The notes: a model not told the origin generated them from the sequence alone. Shown: positions 6,615 to 14,870, counted from the first letter of the stretch. The stretch: 27,389 nucleotides of DNA from an uncultured Desulfovibrio sp. (GCA_900546145.1 URBN01000025.1:1-27389); one strand, 5' to 3'. Made by a program: numbers and translations.

Positions 6615-7380
6615 GGTTTTTTGCCTTTGCTGATATGGGGAAGGAGATGGAGGGAAATGGTTCTCTCCCTGTCTGCATCTATATAATGTCCGGAATTTCG
6701 GGGAAACCAGGCCACGGGAATGAAAAAAAGCGTGACTGGGGGGCGGAAATTTCCGCTCTCCGTTTGAAGAGCGGCTGGTGCACCAGAGGAATGAAAGATT
6801 TCACTGTATGCCGTCAAAGAAAGAACCGGGACAGAATTTTCCGGATCTTTCTTTGAGCCGCCGGGGTGTCCGGGGCAGGGCGGCAAAAAACATTCTGAAA
6901 TGTGGATTTCAAAAAAATAATGAAATTACAGTATGATAGACGAAGAATCAGAGGATTTTCGGAGCCGTAAAAAGACACGTAAATGTCACATTTTTATATT
7001 TTTTACATTTATGTAGAAAAAAAGCCTTTCAGTACGCGGATCAATCGTGTATCAGCGGTTTTTCAGATGAAAAATGGAAAACAGAAGATAAAAAAGGCCA
7101 GAAATAAAAATTAAATATATATTTCAAATATTTATATATAAAAAAGTGCTTTTATATCAGTAAAAAAGTTACCAATATGTAATAATATGAAAAAACGGTA
7201 CAAAAACGCATCGAATTTCCGAAGAGGCTCTCCAACACCTTCCTGAATAAAAATGACAAAAATGTTGGAAAAAGACCGGAGAAAGAAAAAAAGATGGAGT
7301 TCCGTTTTCCTGAGGAAAAAGGCAGTCGAGAATAACTAGCTGAAATTACTAAATTTTAATGAATACAGATGAGAACCTGA
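6615..7380. other. Long AT-rich intergenic region between divergent modA and dctP
   Basis: There is no supportable gene here. From about 6890 to 7380 the sequence is strikingly AT-rich against a GC-rich genome. It contains two spaced inverted repeats: ACGTAAATGT/ACATTTATGT at 6977-6986 and 7005-7014 (one mismatch), and TCCAACA/TGTTGGA at 7231-7237 and 7263-7269. Either could be an upstream activator site for the sigma54-type promoter at 7388, and the curvature expected of AT-rich DNA would suit looping. A small RNA cannot be excluded. Confidence 0.5.
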
Positions 7381-7387
7381 CCAGAGC

Positions 7388-7402
7388 TGGCACGCCAGAT
7401 GC
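7388..7402 (+). promoter_or_regulatory. Sigma54-type (-24/-12) promoter for the TRAP-ethanolamine operon
   Basis: TGGCACG-N4-ATGCA places GG (7389-7390) and GC (7401-7402) exactly ten bases apart, as sigma54 promoters require, and the -24 block matches the consensus fully. The start would be near 7413, leaving about 85 nt of leader before dctP. Such promoters need an enhancer-binding activator; no such gene is in the window. Confidence 0.65.
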
Positions 7403-7497
7403 ATTATTCCTGACGAAAGCAACGGAATTTCCTGGGAGGCTTCCCAAAGCAGGGGGCCGGGATCCGGCTGGAGACATTCAAAAAAGAGGATTTAACA

Positions 7498-8556
7498 ATG
7501 CAAAGACGTGATTTTCTGAAGAATATGGGCATCGGAGCCACCATGGCCATGGCCGCGACAGCCGGCGTCGTTTCTGATCCTACCCCTGCAAAGGCCGACA
7601 AGGCTCCCATCAAGTGGCGCATGCAGACCTACGCCGGCGCCGCTCTCGCCGAGCAGGTCATCAAGCCCCAGATTGAGGCCTTTAACAAGGCAGCCAAGGG
7701 CGAAATGGTCATCGAACTCTATACGTCTGATCAGCTGGTTCCCCAGAGCGAACTTTTCAAGGCTGTCCAGGACGGCACCATCGATGCGTGCCAGAGCGAT
7801 GAAGACTCCATGTCCTCGCCCGCTGACGTGAGCATCTTCGGCGCCTACTTCCCCTTCGCCACCCGTTATTCGCTGGATGTGCCGGCCCTCTTCGACCACT
7901 GGGGCCTCAATGAAATCTGGCGGGAGGCCTACAAGGAAATCCCCGGTGTGGAATGGATCTGTGCCGGTTCCTGGGATCCCTGCAACTTCTCCACCACCAC
8001 CCCGATTAAGAGCCTTGCGGATCTGAAGGGCAAGCGCGTGTTCTCCTTCCCCACGGGCGGCAAGTTTATGAGCCGCTTCGGCGTTATTCCCACCACGCTT
8101 CCCTGGGAAGACATTCAGGTGGCCCTGCAGACCAAGGAACTCGACGGCGTGTGCTGGTCCGGCATCACGGAAATGTACACCTCCGGATGGGCCGAAAACT
8201 GCCACTACTTCCTGACCAACAACATCTGCGGCGCGTGGATCGGCTCCTACTTCGTCAACTCCAAGAAGTGGAAGGAGCTGCCGGATCACCTGAAGGCCCT
8301 GTTCAAGCTTTCCTGCGACAACTCGAATCTCTACCGCCAGCACTGGTACTGGTGGGGTGAAGCGAACTACCGCGTCACCGGCGGCAAGATGGAGCTCACC
8401 TCCATTCCGGACAGTGAATGGGCCCAGGTCGAGGATGAGGCCCACAAGTTCTGGGCCGAAGTGGCCAAGCGGAGCCCCCGCTGCGCCAAGGTCGTGGACA
8501 TTCTCACGAAGTACAATGACCAGATGGTCAAGGCCGGCCGTCCTTACCGCTATTAG
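7498..8556 (+). CDS. dctP: TRAP transporter substrate-binding protein (DctP family), Tat-exported, proposed ethanolamine binder
   Basis: This 352-aa periplasmic binding protein has a twin-arginine signal (RRDFLK at residues 3-8) and a probable cut after AKA (31-33). It has the DctP fold marks: DLKGKRV near 175-181 and VALQTKELDGV near 208-218. In carboxylate-binding DctP proteins an Arg four residues after the KG pair grips the substrate carboxylate. Here that place is Phe182. Together with several Trp and Asp residues near the predicted pocket, this suits a cationic amine. The gene heads an operon with dctQ, dctM and the EutB-EutC fusion, so ethanolamine is the likely ligand. That is inference; another amine such as choline is possible. 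GAGGA precedes the ATG. Confidence 0.88.
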   Translation: MQRRDFLKNMGIGATMAMAATAGVVSDPTPAKADKAPIKWRMQTYAGAALAEQVIKPQIEAFNKAAKGEMVIELYTSDQLVPQSELFKAVQDGTIDACQSDEDSMSSPADVSIFGAYFPFATRYSLDVPALFDHWGLNEIWREAYKEIPGVEWICAGSWDPCNFSTTTPIKSLADLKGKRVFSFPTGGKFMSRFGVIPTTLPWEDIQVALQTKELDGVCWSGITEMYTSGWAENCHYFLTNNICGAWIGSYFVNSKKWKELPDHLKALFKLSCDNSNLYRQHWYWWGEANYRVTGGKMELTSIPDSEWAQVEDEAHKFWAEVAKRSPRCAKVVDILTKYNDQMVKAGRPYRY

Positions 8557-8596
8557 TTCCGCATTACGTCCGGTCGTCTGAAATACTGCGCTGCCA

Positions 8597-8631
8597 GGTG
8601 GTGCCGGTGGAGAGGAAAAGCCGGCACCACC
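8597..8631 (+). other. Intercistronic stem-loop between dctP and dctQ
   Basis: A perfect 11-bp stem (8597-8607 with 8621-8631) lies in the 93-bp gap after dctP with no U tract. Such hairpins after binding-protein genes commonly protect the upstream mRNA 3' end, so the binding protein outnumbers its permease. Confidence 0.6.
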
Positions 8632-8649
8632 CCCCAGGGAGAGAAAATT

Positions 8650-9288
8650 ATGTGTGGTTTCGTTAAGTCTTATGTTCATTACGTCGATGGCATCAACCGC
8701 TTCGTGGGCCGCGGATGCATGTATCTGATTTTCGTCATGATGGGCGTCCTGCTTTTCTCGGCTGTTTCCCGTTTCTTCTTCAACCATCCCATTCTCTGGG
8801 CTGTTGAGTTCACGCAGTTTGTCATGGCCGCCTATTTCATGGTTGGCGGCGGCTTCGCTCTCCTTCTCGGCTCCCATGTGCGCATGGACGTCTTTTACTC
8901 GAAGTGGACCAGAAGGAAGCAGGCCCGCATGGATGTCGCCACGGCCATCTTCCTTTTCGCCTATCTCGCCCTGCTTCTCTATGGCTGTTGCACAAGCGCC
9001 TGGTATTCCATCGTCTTCCATCAGCACAATAACTCCGCCTGGGCTCCCGCTCTTGCCCCCATCAAGATCATCATGGGCTGCGGCATTGTCCTGACCATTC
9101 TCCAGTCCGTCTCCGAATTCTTCAAGGCGTACGCTTTCGCGAAGGGTGAAACCATCGGTGAGGAAATCCCCGAACGCATCCTGCTCGAACGCGAATGCAA
9201 TGTTGAGGTGGAAGAGAAGAAGGCGGAATCCGACCGCAAGTCCGGTCTCGAATTTCCTCTCCCAGAATCAGCCCACGCCAACGCGTAG
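8650..9288 (+). CDS. dctQ: TRAP transporter small permease (DctQ)
   Basis: This 212-aa inner-membrane protein has four predicted hydrophobic segments, near residues 23-45, 58-78, 93-118 and 135-155. Family features are the WAVEFTQFVMAAYFMVGGG stretch in helix 2 and the following HVRMDVFYSKW, typical of DctQ. The charged C-terminal tail of about 50 residues is longer than in many DctQ proteins and probably cytoplasmic. It pairs with DctM, encoded just downstream, and couples import to a sodium gradient in characterised TRAP systems. GGGAGAG lies at ribosome-site distance before the ATG. Confidence 0.88.
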   Translation: MCGFVKSYVHYVDGINRFVGRGCMYLIFVMMGVLLFSAVSRFFFNHPILWAVEFTQFVMAAYFMVGGGFALLLGSHVRMDVFYSKWTRRKQARMDVATAIFLFAYLALLLYGCCTSAWYSIVFHQHNNSAWAPALAPIKIIMGCGIVLTILQSVSEFFKAYAFAKGETIGEEIPERILLERECNVEVEEKKAESDRKSGLEFPLPESAHANA

Positions 9289-9299
9289 GCGGCCGTTGC

Positions 9300-9340
9300 G
9301 GCAGGCCGGTTCTCTCTTGCCGGCCTGCCACTTTTTTTTT
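9300..9340 (+). terminator. Intrinsic terminator inside the operon, between dctQ and dctM
   Basis: A perfect 10-bp GC-rich stem (9300-9309 with 9320-9329) is followed within two bases by a run of about nine U residues. Only 27 bp remain before the dctM ATG, too little for another promoter. The terminator must therefore be leaky or regulated, lowering expression of dctM and the ammonia-lyase relative to dctP and dctQ. Confidence 0.8.
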
Positions 9341-9367
9341 GCCTGATGAACATGAAAGGATCCCCCC

Positions 9368-10705
9368 ATGTTTGATATTACGTTCACGCTTTCGCATGAA
9401 TCCATAGCCCTGCTGCTCTTCGCCTCCATGGGCATGCTCATGCTGACAGGACAGAGGGTTTTTGCCGCCATCGGCGTTGTCGGTGCCATAGCCGGCGCGT
9501 TTCTCTGGGGCAGCGGCGGCAGCTCCATGGCGTTTAACGCCAGCATCACCCTGATGAAGTGGTTCCCGATGATCACGCTGCCCCTGTTTATCTACATGGG
9601 CTACATGCTTTCCGAATCGGGTATCGCCACTGACCTTTACAGAATGTTCCATGTGTGGTTCGGCCCCCTGCCTGGCGGCCTCGCCATAGGCACCGTTCTT
9701 CTTATGGTGCTTATCTCCGCCATGAACGGCCTTTCCGTTGCCGGCATGGCCATCGGCGCCACCATCGCCATGCCTGAGATGCTGCGCTTCGGCTATGACA
9801 AGCGCATGGTTTCCGGTATCATCCAGGGCGGCTCCTCTCTCGGCATCATGATGCCGCCCAGCGTTGTCATGGTTCTCTACGGCATGATCGCCCGCCAGCC
9901 CGTGAGCAAGCTGTGGATGGCCGGCATTATCCCGGCCCTCATGTTCGCCGCCATGCTCATCGCCTACATTGTCATCCGCTGCCGCATCAATCCTTCCCTC
10001 GCTCCGCGCCTTTCGAAGGAAGACCTCGCGAATATCACGCCTCAGGAAAAGCGCCGCCTTCTCCTGAACGGCCTTCTGCCACTGGCCATCATCCTCTCTG
10101 TGACGGGCGCCTTCCTGGCCGGCTTCACGAGCCTTGTTGAAAGCTCCGCCGTCGGCGCCTTCGTGGCCACCGTGGCCGCCCTCATCAAGAGAAGGCTCAC
10201 AAAGCGCGTCATGCGCGTGGTTCTCGTCCAGACCCTCAGCGTCAGCTGCATGTTCATGTGGATCATGATGGCAGCCCTCTGCTTCAGCGCCGTTTTCGAC
10301 GGCCTCGGCGCCGTGCACGCCATCAAGCACCTTTTCCTCGATTCCTGGAACCTGTCCCCCTGGGGCGTGCTTATCGTCATGCAGATTTCCTACCTCTTCA
10401 TGGGCATGTTCCTCGATGACACGGCCATGCTGGTCATCGTCGCTCCGCTTTACATTCCGCTCGTGAAGAGTCTCGGCTTCGACCCCATCTGGTACGGCGT
10501 CCTTTACACCATCACCTGCCAGGTGGCCTATATGACCCCGCCCTTCGGCTACAACCTCTTCCTGATGAAGGCTCTCGCTCCCAAGGGCGTGGAACTGAAG
10601 GATATTTACGCCTCCATCATACCCATGTGCCTCATCATGGTGACCGGCCTCATCCTGGTCATGGTCTTCCCTGAAATCGCCATGTATCTGCCTCACCATA
10701 TGTAA
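9368..10705 (+). CDS. dctM: TRAP transporter large permease (DctM)
   Basis: This 445-aa multi-spanning inner-membrane protein of the DctM/ion-transporter superfamily has roughly 11-12 hydrophobic segments. Family motifs include the Gly/Ser-rich QGGSSLGIMMPPSV stretch near residues 154-167 (substrate/ion-binding hairpin) and the second-half counterparts GMFLDDTAMLVI near 345-356 and YMTPPFGYNLF near 388-398. The length is typical. It is the channel subunit of the TRAP importer and needs DctQ and DctP. AAAGGA precedes the ATG, and only 20 bp separate its stop from the EutB-EutC gene, so the two are certainly co-transcribed. Confidence 0.9.
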   Translation: MFDITFTLSHESIALLLFASMGMLMLTGQRVFAAIGVVGAIAGAFLWGSGGSSMAFNASITLMKWFPMITLPLFIYMGYMLSESGIATDLYRMFHVWFGPLPGGLAIGTVLLMVLISAMNGLSVAGMAIGATIAMPEMLRFGYDKRMVSGIIQGGSSLGIMMPPSVVMVLYGMIARQPVSKLWMAGIIPALMFAAMLIAYIVIRCRINPSLAPRLSKEDLANITPQEKRRLLLNGLLPLAIILSVTGAFLAGFTSLVESSAVGAFVATVAALIKRRLTKRVMRVVLVQTLSVSCMFMWIMMAALCFSAVFDGLGAVHAIKHLFLDSWNLSPWGVLIVMQISYLFMGMFLDDTAMLVIVAPLYIPLVKSLGFDPIWYGVLYTITCQVAYMTPPFGYNLFLMKALAPKGVELKDIYASIIPMCLIMVTGLILVMVFPEIAMYLPHHM

Positions 10706-10725
10706 TCCGGGTCCGGGGTACGAAA

Positions 10726-12978
10726 ATGTCAGAATTTACCACCCTCCGCGAACTCCTTGCCAAGGCGTCCCCTTATCGATCGGGGGATGTCCTGGCGGGA
10801 GTGGCTGCCGAAAGCGGGGAAGAGCGCGTCCGCGCGCAGATGGCCCTGGCCGATGTGCCGCTGAAGCGCTTCCTGAACGAGGCGGTCATTCCGTATGAAG
10901 ACGATGAAGTCACCCGGCTGATCATGGACAGCCATGACAGCCGGGCCTTCGCCCCCATTTCCTCCTTCACCGTGGGACAGTTCCGCGACTGGCTGCTCTC
11001 GGACGCCGCTGACACGGCGGCCCTGACAGCCGTCGCCCCCGGTGTAACTCCCGAGATGGCTGCCGCGGTCAGCAAGATTATGCGGCTGCAGGATCTCGTC
11101 AGCGTGGCTTCCAAGTGCCGCGTCGTGGTCAGGTTCCGCGACACGCTGGGCTTAAAAGGCCGCTTCGCCACGCGGTTGCAACCCAATCATCCCACCGACG
11201 ACGCGAAGGGCATCCTGGCGGCCACCATCGACGGCCTCTATTACGGTTCCGGCGACGCCGTCATCGGCATCAACCCGGCTACAGACAGTCTGCCCAACAT
11301 CACGCGTCTTCTCTACATGCTGGACGGCCTTATTTCGAGATACCAGATCCCGACCCAGAGCTGCGTGCTCACGCACGTGACCAACACCATCGAGCTCATC
11401 AACCGCGGCGTTCCCGTGGATCTGACCTTCCAGTCCCTGGCCGGGACGGAAAAGGCCAACGCGAGCTTCGGCATCAGCCTCTCCATCCTGGACGAGGCAT
11501 GGGACGCCACGAAGAGCCTGAAACGCGGCACGGTCGGAGACAACTGCATGTATTTCGAAACGGGGCAGGGGACTGGGCTTTCGGCCAACGCCAATTTCGG
11601 CTGCGACGAGCAGACCATAGAGGCCCGCACCTACGCCGTGGCGAGGCGCTACAGGCCCCTCATCGTGAATACGGTGGTCGGATTTATGGGGCCCGAATAC
11701 CTTGCCAACGGCAAGCAGATCATCCGCGCGGGCCTGGAGGACCATTTCTGCGCCAAGCTCATGGGCGTGCCCATGGGATGCGACGTCTGCTACACGAATC
11801 ACATTGACGCGGATCAGGATGACATGGATGTCCTTCTGACCATGCTGGCCGCGGCCGGATGCAATTACGTCATCGGTATTCCCGGCGCGGACGACGTGAT
11901 GCTCAACTATCAGTCCACTTCCTTCCATGACGCCGTGTATGTGCGCCGTCTCCTCGGTCTGCGCCCGGCGCCCGAGTTCGAATCCTGGCTCGAGAGCATG
12001 GGCGTGCACGACAGGGACGGCAACCTCCTCCCCGCAGGCGGCTCCTTCAAAGCCCTCGAGGAAGGCATAAGCGGCTCAGGGGCTCCCTCCTGCCGTTCCA
12101 TGGAGGACGAAGGTGGAGCCGGGGATGCTCCTGTCCGCCTCTCCTGCAGCGGGGCAGAGGGAACTCTTTCACGCCCCGCGGAGCGCCCGAATGTCACAGG
12201 GGATCCATGGGGAGAACTGAAGGCGTTCACGGACGCGCGCATTGCGCTCGGCCGTTGCGGTGCCGGCGTTCCCCACGAAGCCTGGCTCGATTTCAGCCTC
12301 GATCACGCGAAAGCCAGGGATGCCGTCAGGAAGCCTCTCGACAGGGCCTCCGTGCATGTCCCCCTGGAGAACGCGGGCTATGAGGTCATCGATGTGGAGA
12401 GCGCCTGCGGCAGTCTCGAGACCTATCTGCAGCGCCCGGATCTGGGCCGCCGCCTCTCGGAAGGCTCGCGTGCCCTGCTTTCGGGGCTGGACTCTTCCCG
12501 GAAAGGAAAAGACGTCTGCGTCTGTATCTGCGACGGCCTCTCCTCAACGGCCGTGCAGGAAAACGCCGCTTCCGTAGCCATTTCTTTTATCGGGGAAGCG
12601 CAGAAGGCGGGACTGAGCGTGGCGCCGGTTGTGCTTGCGGAACACGGCCGCGTGGCCCTCGGCGACGATGTCTGCGTGGCCCTCGGGGCCAGGAGCGTCG
12701 TTGTCCTCATCGGTGAGCGTCCGGGACTGAGCTCTCCCGATTCGCTGGGCGTCTATATGACCTACGCCCCGTTCCGCGGCTGTACGGATGAAGCCCGCAA
12801 CTGCATCTCCAATGTCCGCCCTGCCGGCCTTTCCGTGAAGGAAGCGGTTCTCAAGCTCTGCTACCTCCTGCAGGGAGCGTTCGTCAGAAAACTTTCGGGA
12901 GTCAGCCTCAAAGACGACATGCCCGCGGGCTATCTCCCATTCGCGCCGCAGTACTCTTCGCTGAGCGGGGCGCGCTAG
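10726..12978 (+). CDS. eutBC: Ethanolamine ammonia-lyase, large and small subunits fused in one chain (EutB-EutC)
   Basis: This 750-aa protein is an adenosylcobalamin-dependent lyase that converts ethanolamine to acetaldehyde and ammonia. Residues 1-440 are a complete EutB: TRLQPNHPTDD near 149-159, GINPATDS near 181-188, YFETGQG near 276-282 with the catalytic-site Glu278, NHIDADQDD near 358-366, and GIPGADDVMLNYQ near 384-396. Residues 495-750 are a complete EutC: DARIALGRCGAG near 503-514, DGLSSTAV near 603-610, GERPGLSSPDSLG near 663-675, RNCISNVRP near 691-699. The intervening residues 440-494 form a Gly/Ser/Ala/Pro-rich, probably flexible linker. The two subunits are normally separate (about 450 and 295 aa), and this length equals their sum. 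Both active-site sets look intact. No EutA reactivase or shell protein gene is nearby. A separate EutB start for EutC was not found. Confidence 0.92.
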   Translation: MSEFTTLRELLAKASPYRSGDVLAGVAAESGEERVRAQMALADVPLKRFLNEAVIPYEDDEVTRLIMDSHDSRAFAPISSFTVGQFRDWLLSDAADTAALTAVAPGVTPEMAAAVSKIMRLQDLVSVASKCRVVVRFRDTLGLKGRFATRLQPNHPTDDAKGILAATIDGLYYGSGDAVIGINPATDSLPNITRLLYMLDGLISRYQIPTQSCVLTHVTNTIELINRGVPVDLTFQSLAGTEKANASFGISLSILDEAWDATKSLKRGTVGDNCMYFETGQGTGLSANANFGCDEQTIEARTYAVARRYRPLIVNTVVGFMGPEYLANGKQIIRAGLEDHFCAKLMGVPMGCDVCYTNHIDADQDDMDVLLTMLAAAGCNYVIGIPGADDVMLNYQSTSFHDAVYVRRLLGLRPAPEFESWLESMGVHDRDGNLLPAGGSFKALEEGISGSGAPSCRSMEDEGGAGDAPVRLSCSGAEGTLSRPAERPNVTGDPWGELKAFTDARIALGRCGAGVPHEAWLDFSLDHAKARDAVRKPLDRASVHVPLENAGYEVIDVESACGSLETYLQRPDLGRRLSEGSRALLSGLDSSRKGKDVCVCICDGLSSTAVQENAASVAISFIGEAQKAGLSVAPVVLAEHGRVALGDDVCVALGARSVVVLIGERPGLSSPDSLGVYMTYAPFRGCTDEARNCISNVRPAGLSVKEAVLKLCYLLQGAFVRKLSGVSLKDDMPAGYLPFAPQYSSLSGAR

Positions 12979-13106
12979 AACGGAGCAATCCCGGCCGTCC
13001 GCTGAAGTCTGGGGGGAGTTCTGCGGACGGTCCGGGGCTCCGATCCCCTGTCAGGGGGAGAAGCTCCGGTTTCGTACAAAAGTTTACGTTCCCGTTTTCC
13101 GGGAAC

Positions 13107-13159
13107 AGGCGCGGCAAGAGGCCACCCGGACGTACAGACGGGTGCCGCGCCTTCTTTTT
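13107..13159 (+). terminator. Terminator after the EutB-EutC gene
   Basis: An outer 8-bp stem (13107-13114 with 13145-13152) and an inner CACCCG/CGGGTG stem, with an unpaired bulge on the left side, are followed by TCTTTTT. It ends the TRAP-ethanolamine transcript about 130 nt after the stop codon. Confidence 0.7.
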
Positions 13160-13189
13160 CCGGCACGCGGTAAGCCAGCTGCCGGTCAT

Positions 13190-13208
13190 GCCGGACACAG
13201 TGTCCGGC
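13190..13208. promoter_or_regulatory. 19-bp perfect palindrome upstream of the phosphatase gene
   Basis: Arms at 13190-13198 and 13200-13208 are perfect inverted complements around a single A (core GGACACAGTGTCC). It lies after the ammonia-lyase terminator and 120 bp before the phosphatase ATG. No T-run follows, which suits an operator for a separately controlled phosphatase promoter. A clear -35/-10 pair was not found. Confidence 0.45.
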
Positions 13209-13329
13209 GGAATTTGTCAAACGGGAGGAGCCCTTCCGCTCTGCGGCCCGGGAAGACAGGGCCGGGGGCGGCGTGTGTTCCGAAACCTTCAGCAACCCGT
13301 AAAGAAGGGTCGTTCAGACCGGGTGAAGT

Positions 13330-14757
13330 ATGAAAAATCTGGCAATCGTTTTCCGAATGCTCCTTGTGGCATGCATCCTGTCCGTGGCCGTAGCGGCGCA
13401 GTCCGCCCCTTTGACGCTCCTGAAGAGCACTAACTGGGATCCGTCCGTGAAGGCGTGCCTGAACGAGCTTCTGACCGATGTTGGCAGAAACAGTCCCGCC
13501 TATAATCCCACGCAGCGTCCGTACGCTGTCTTCGACTTCGATAACACTGTTTCCATCCTGGACGTTGAGGAACAGCTCGCTATCTGGCAGCTTGAGAAAA
13601 TGCGCTTCAACATCAGGCCTGAGCAGATGTTCTCCGTTCTGACCGCGGGCGTGCCGGATCCTTCCAAGGATCTTGGCAAGGAGTGGGACAACCTCACCGT
13701 GCAGATGGTGGCCACGGACGCGGCTGACGCTTACGGCCGTCTGTGGAAGGCCGGCATGGTCGACACGGGCGGAAAGAAGCTCGATCTGAAGAAGGTTCAC
13801 GCCTCTCCGGACTGGCAGGAATTCGCCACCAAGGCCCGCTGGCTCTATGACGCCATCGGCGACGCCTACGATGTCTCCGTTTCCTATCCCTGGGTCACCT
13901 ACTGGTTCACGGGCATGACGCCGCAGGAAGTGCGCGCCATGGCCATGGAAGCCTACACGTATTACGCGAAGGCCTCCCAGAAGAAGGACTTCTGGAAGAA
14001 GGTGACCTGGAAGAGCCCCGAGAACTATCATGGCGCCAGCGCCGGCCAGCTCTCCATTGAGTTCAATCAGGGCATCACCGTTTCTCCCGAGCTGAAGGAA
14101 CTCATCAGCGCCCTGCACCAGGACGGCATCGATGTGTGGATCTGCTCCGCTTCGTTCATTGACGTCATTTCCGCTGCGGTCGATCCTGCTACATTCGGCA
14201 TCAGAGGCGTGGATGGAATTCTCGCCATGACCAACAAGCTGGAAAACGGCCGCTACATCGCCGACTATGACTACGATTTCCACGATCAGACGCAGGGCGT
14301 CGGCAAGCGCAACACCATCCAGAAGATCCTCTTTCCCCTGTACAACGGCCGCGGTCCCGTCTTCGTGGCCTGCGATTCCCAGGGTGACTTCAACTTCGTC
14401 ACCGAATTCGCCGACACGAAGGCCGCTCTGGTCCTGAACCGCGCCAGAAAGGACGACGCCGGCATCCTGGCCGCCATCGCCCTTTACCAGAACGATGCGA
14501 AGCTTTCCGTTGCCGCAGCCAACAAGGCCGGCGATATCCGGTTCCTTCTGCAGGGCCGCAATGAGAACGGCGGAAAGCTGTGGGCGAAGCCGCAGGTCAT
14601 GCGCCTCGGCAAGGACAAGGAAGAACTCCTGAACAAGAAGGCCGAGGGCTGGTACGAAAAGCTGAAGGCCGGTTCCACCCCCGCTGATCTTATCAACGGT
14701 TGCACAGAACTGACCGGCAAGCTCAAGAAGTACGACGGCTACCGCAACGTGAAGTAG
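13330..14757 (+). CDS. Secreted HAD-superfamily phosphatase, PchP-like (phosphorylcholine/phosphoethanolamine phosphatase)
   Basis: This 475-aa protein has a signal peptide (residues 1-26, cleavage after AQSA) and full HAD catalytic motifs: motif I FDFDNT with nucleophile Asp69 and Asp71, motif II at ICSAS near 271-275, motif III Lys326, and motif IV ACDSQGD with Asp349 and Asp353. The block SYPWVTYWFTGMT near 185-197, and the segment after motif II ending in a short GVDGILAM stretch, resemble what I recall of Pseudomonas PchP, a periplasmic phosphorylcholine phosphatase. Placement directly after the ethanolamine importer and lyase suggests that it releases ethanolamine from phosphoethanolamine outside the inner membrane. 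The exact substrate is inferred. It is longer than PchP. The ribosome site (GGGTGAAG) is modest. Confidence 0.8.
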   Translation: MKNLAIVFRMLLVACILSVAVAAQSAPLTLLKSTNWDPSVKACLNELLTDVGRNSPAYNPTQRPYAVFDFDNTVSILDVEEQLAIWQLEKMRFNIRPEQMFSVLTAGVPDPSKDLGKEWDNLTVQMVATDAADAYGRLWKAGMVDTGGKKLDLKKVHASPDWQEFATKARWLYDAIGDAYDVSVSYPWVTYWFTGMTPQEVRAMAMEAYTYYAKASQKKDFWKKVTWKSPENYHGASAGQLSIEFNQGITVSPELKELISALHQDGIDVWICSASFIDVISAAVDPATFGIRGVDGILAMTNKLENGRYIADYDYDFHDQTQGVGKRNTIQKILFPLYNGRGPVFVACDSQGDFNFVTEFADTKAALVLNRARKDDAGILAAIALYQNDAKLSVAAANKAGDIRFLLQGRNENGGKLWAKPQVMRLGKDKEELLNKKAEGWYEKLKAGSTPADLINGCTELTGKLKKYDGYRNVK

Positions 14758-14787
14758 TTTTTTCCGGTTACACAGCCATCTCTCTCC

Positions 14788-14825
14788 GGGAGACGCGTTT
14801 TTTCAGGGCGCGCCTCCCTTTTTTT
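14788..14825 (+). terminator. Terminator after the phosphatase gene
   Basis: A 10-bp stem with one mismatch (14788-14797 with 14809-14818) is followed by seven U residues. It lies 30 nt after the phosphatase stop codon. Confidence 0.8.
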
Positions 14826-14870
14826 GTGTGAAGCCCGCCGGGGAGAGGGCCGCGGTTCTCCGGGGCACAC

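Noticed and set aside
7492..9027. 511-codon minus-strand frame across dctP and dctQ
   Set aside because: Opposite-strand shadow in GC-rich DNA; the plus strand encodes clear TRAP proteins.
9122..10699. 525-codon minus-strand frame across dctM
   Set aside because: His/Asp/Glu-rich shadow of the DctM gene; no domain and no ribosome site.
12979..13329. Cobalamin riboswitch near the ammonia-lyase or phosphatase
   Set aside because: No B12-box-like conserved core could be recognised; the region holds a terminator and a palindrome only.
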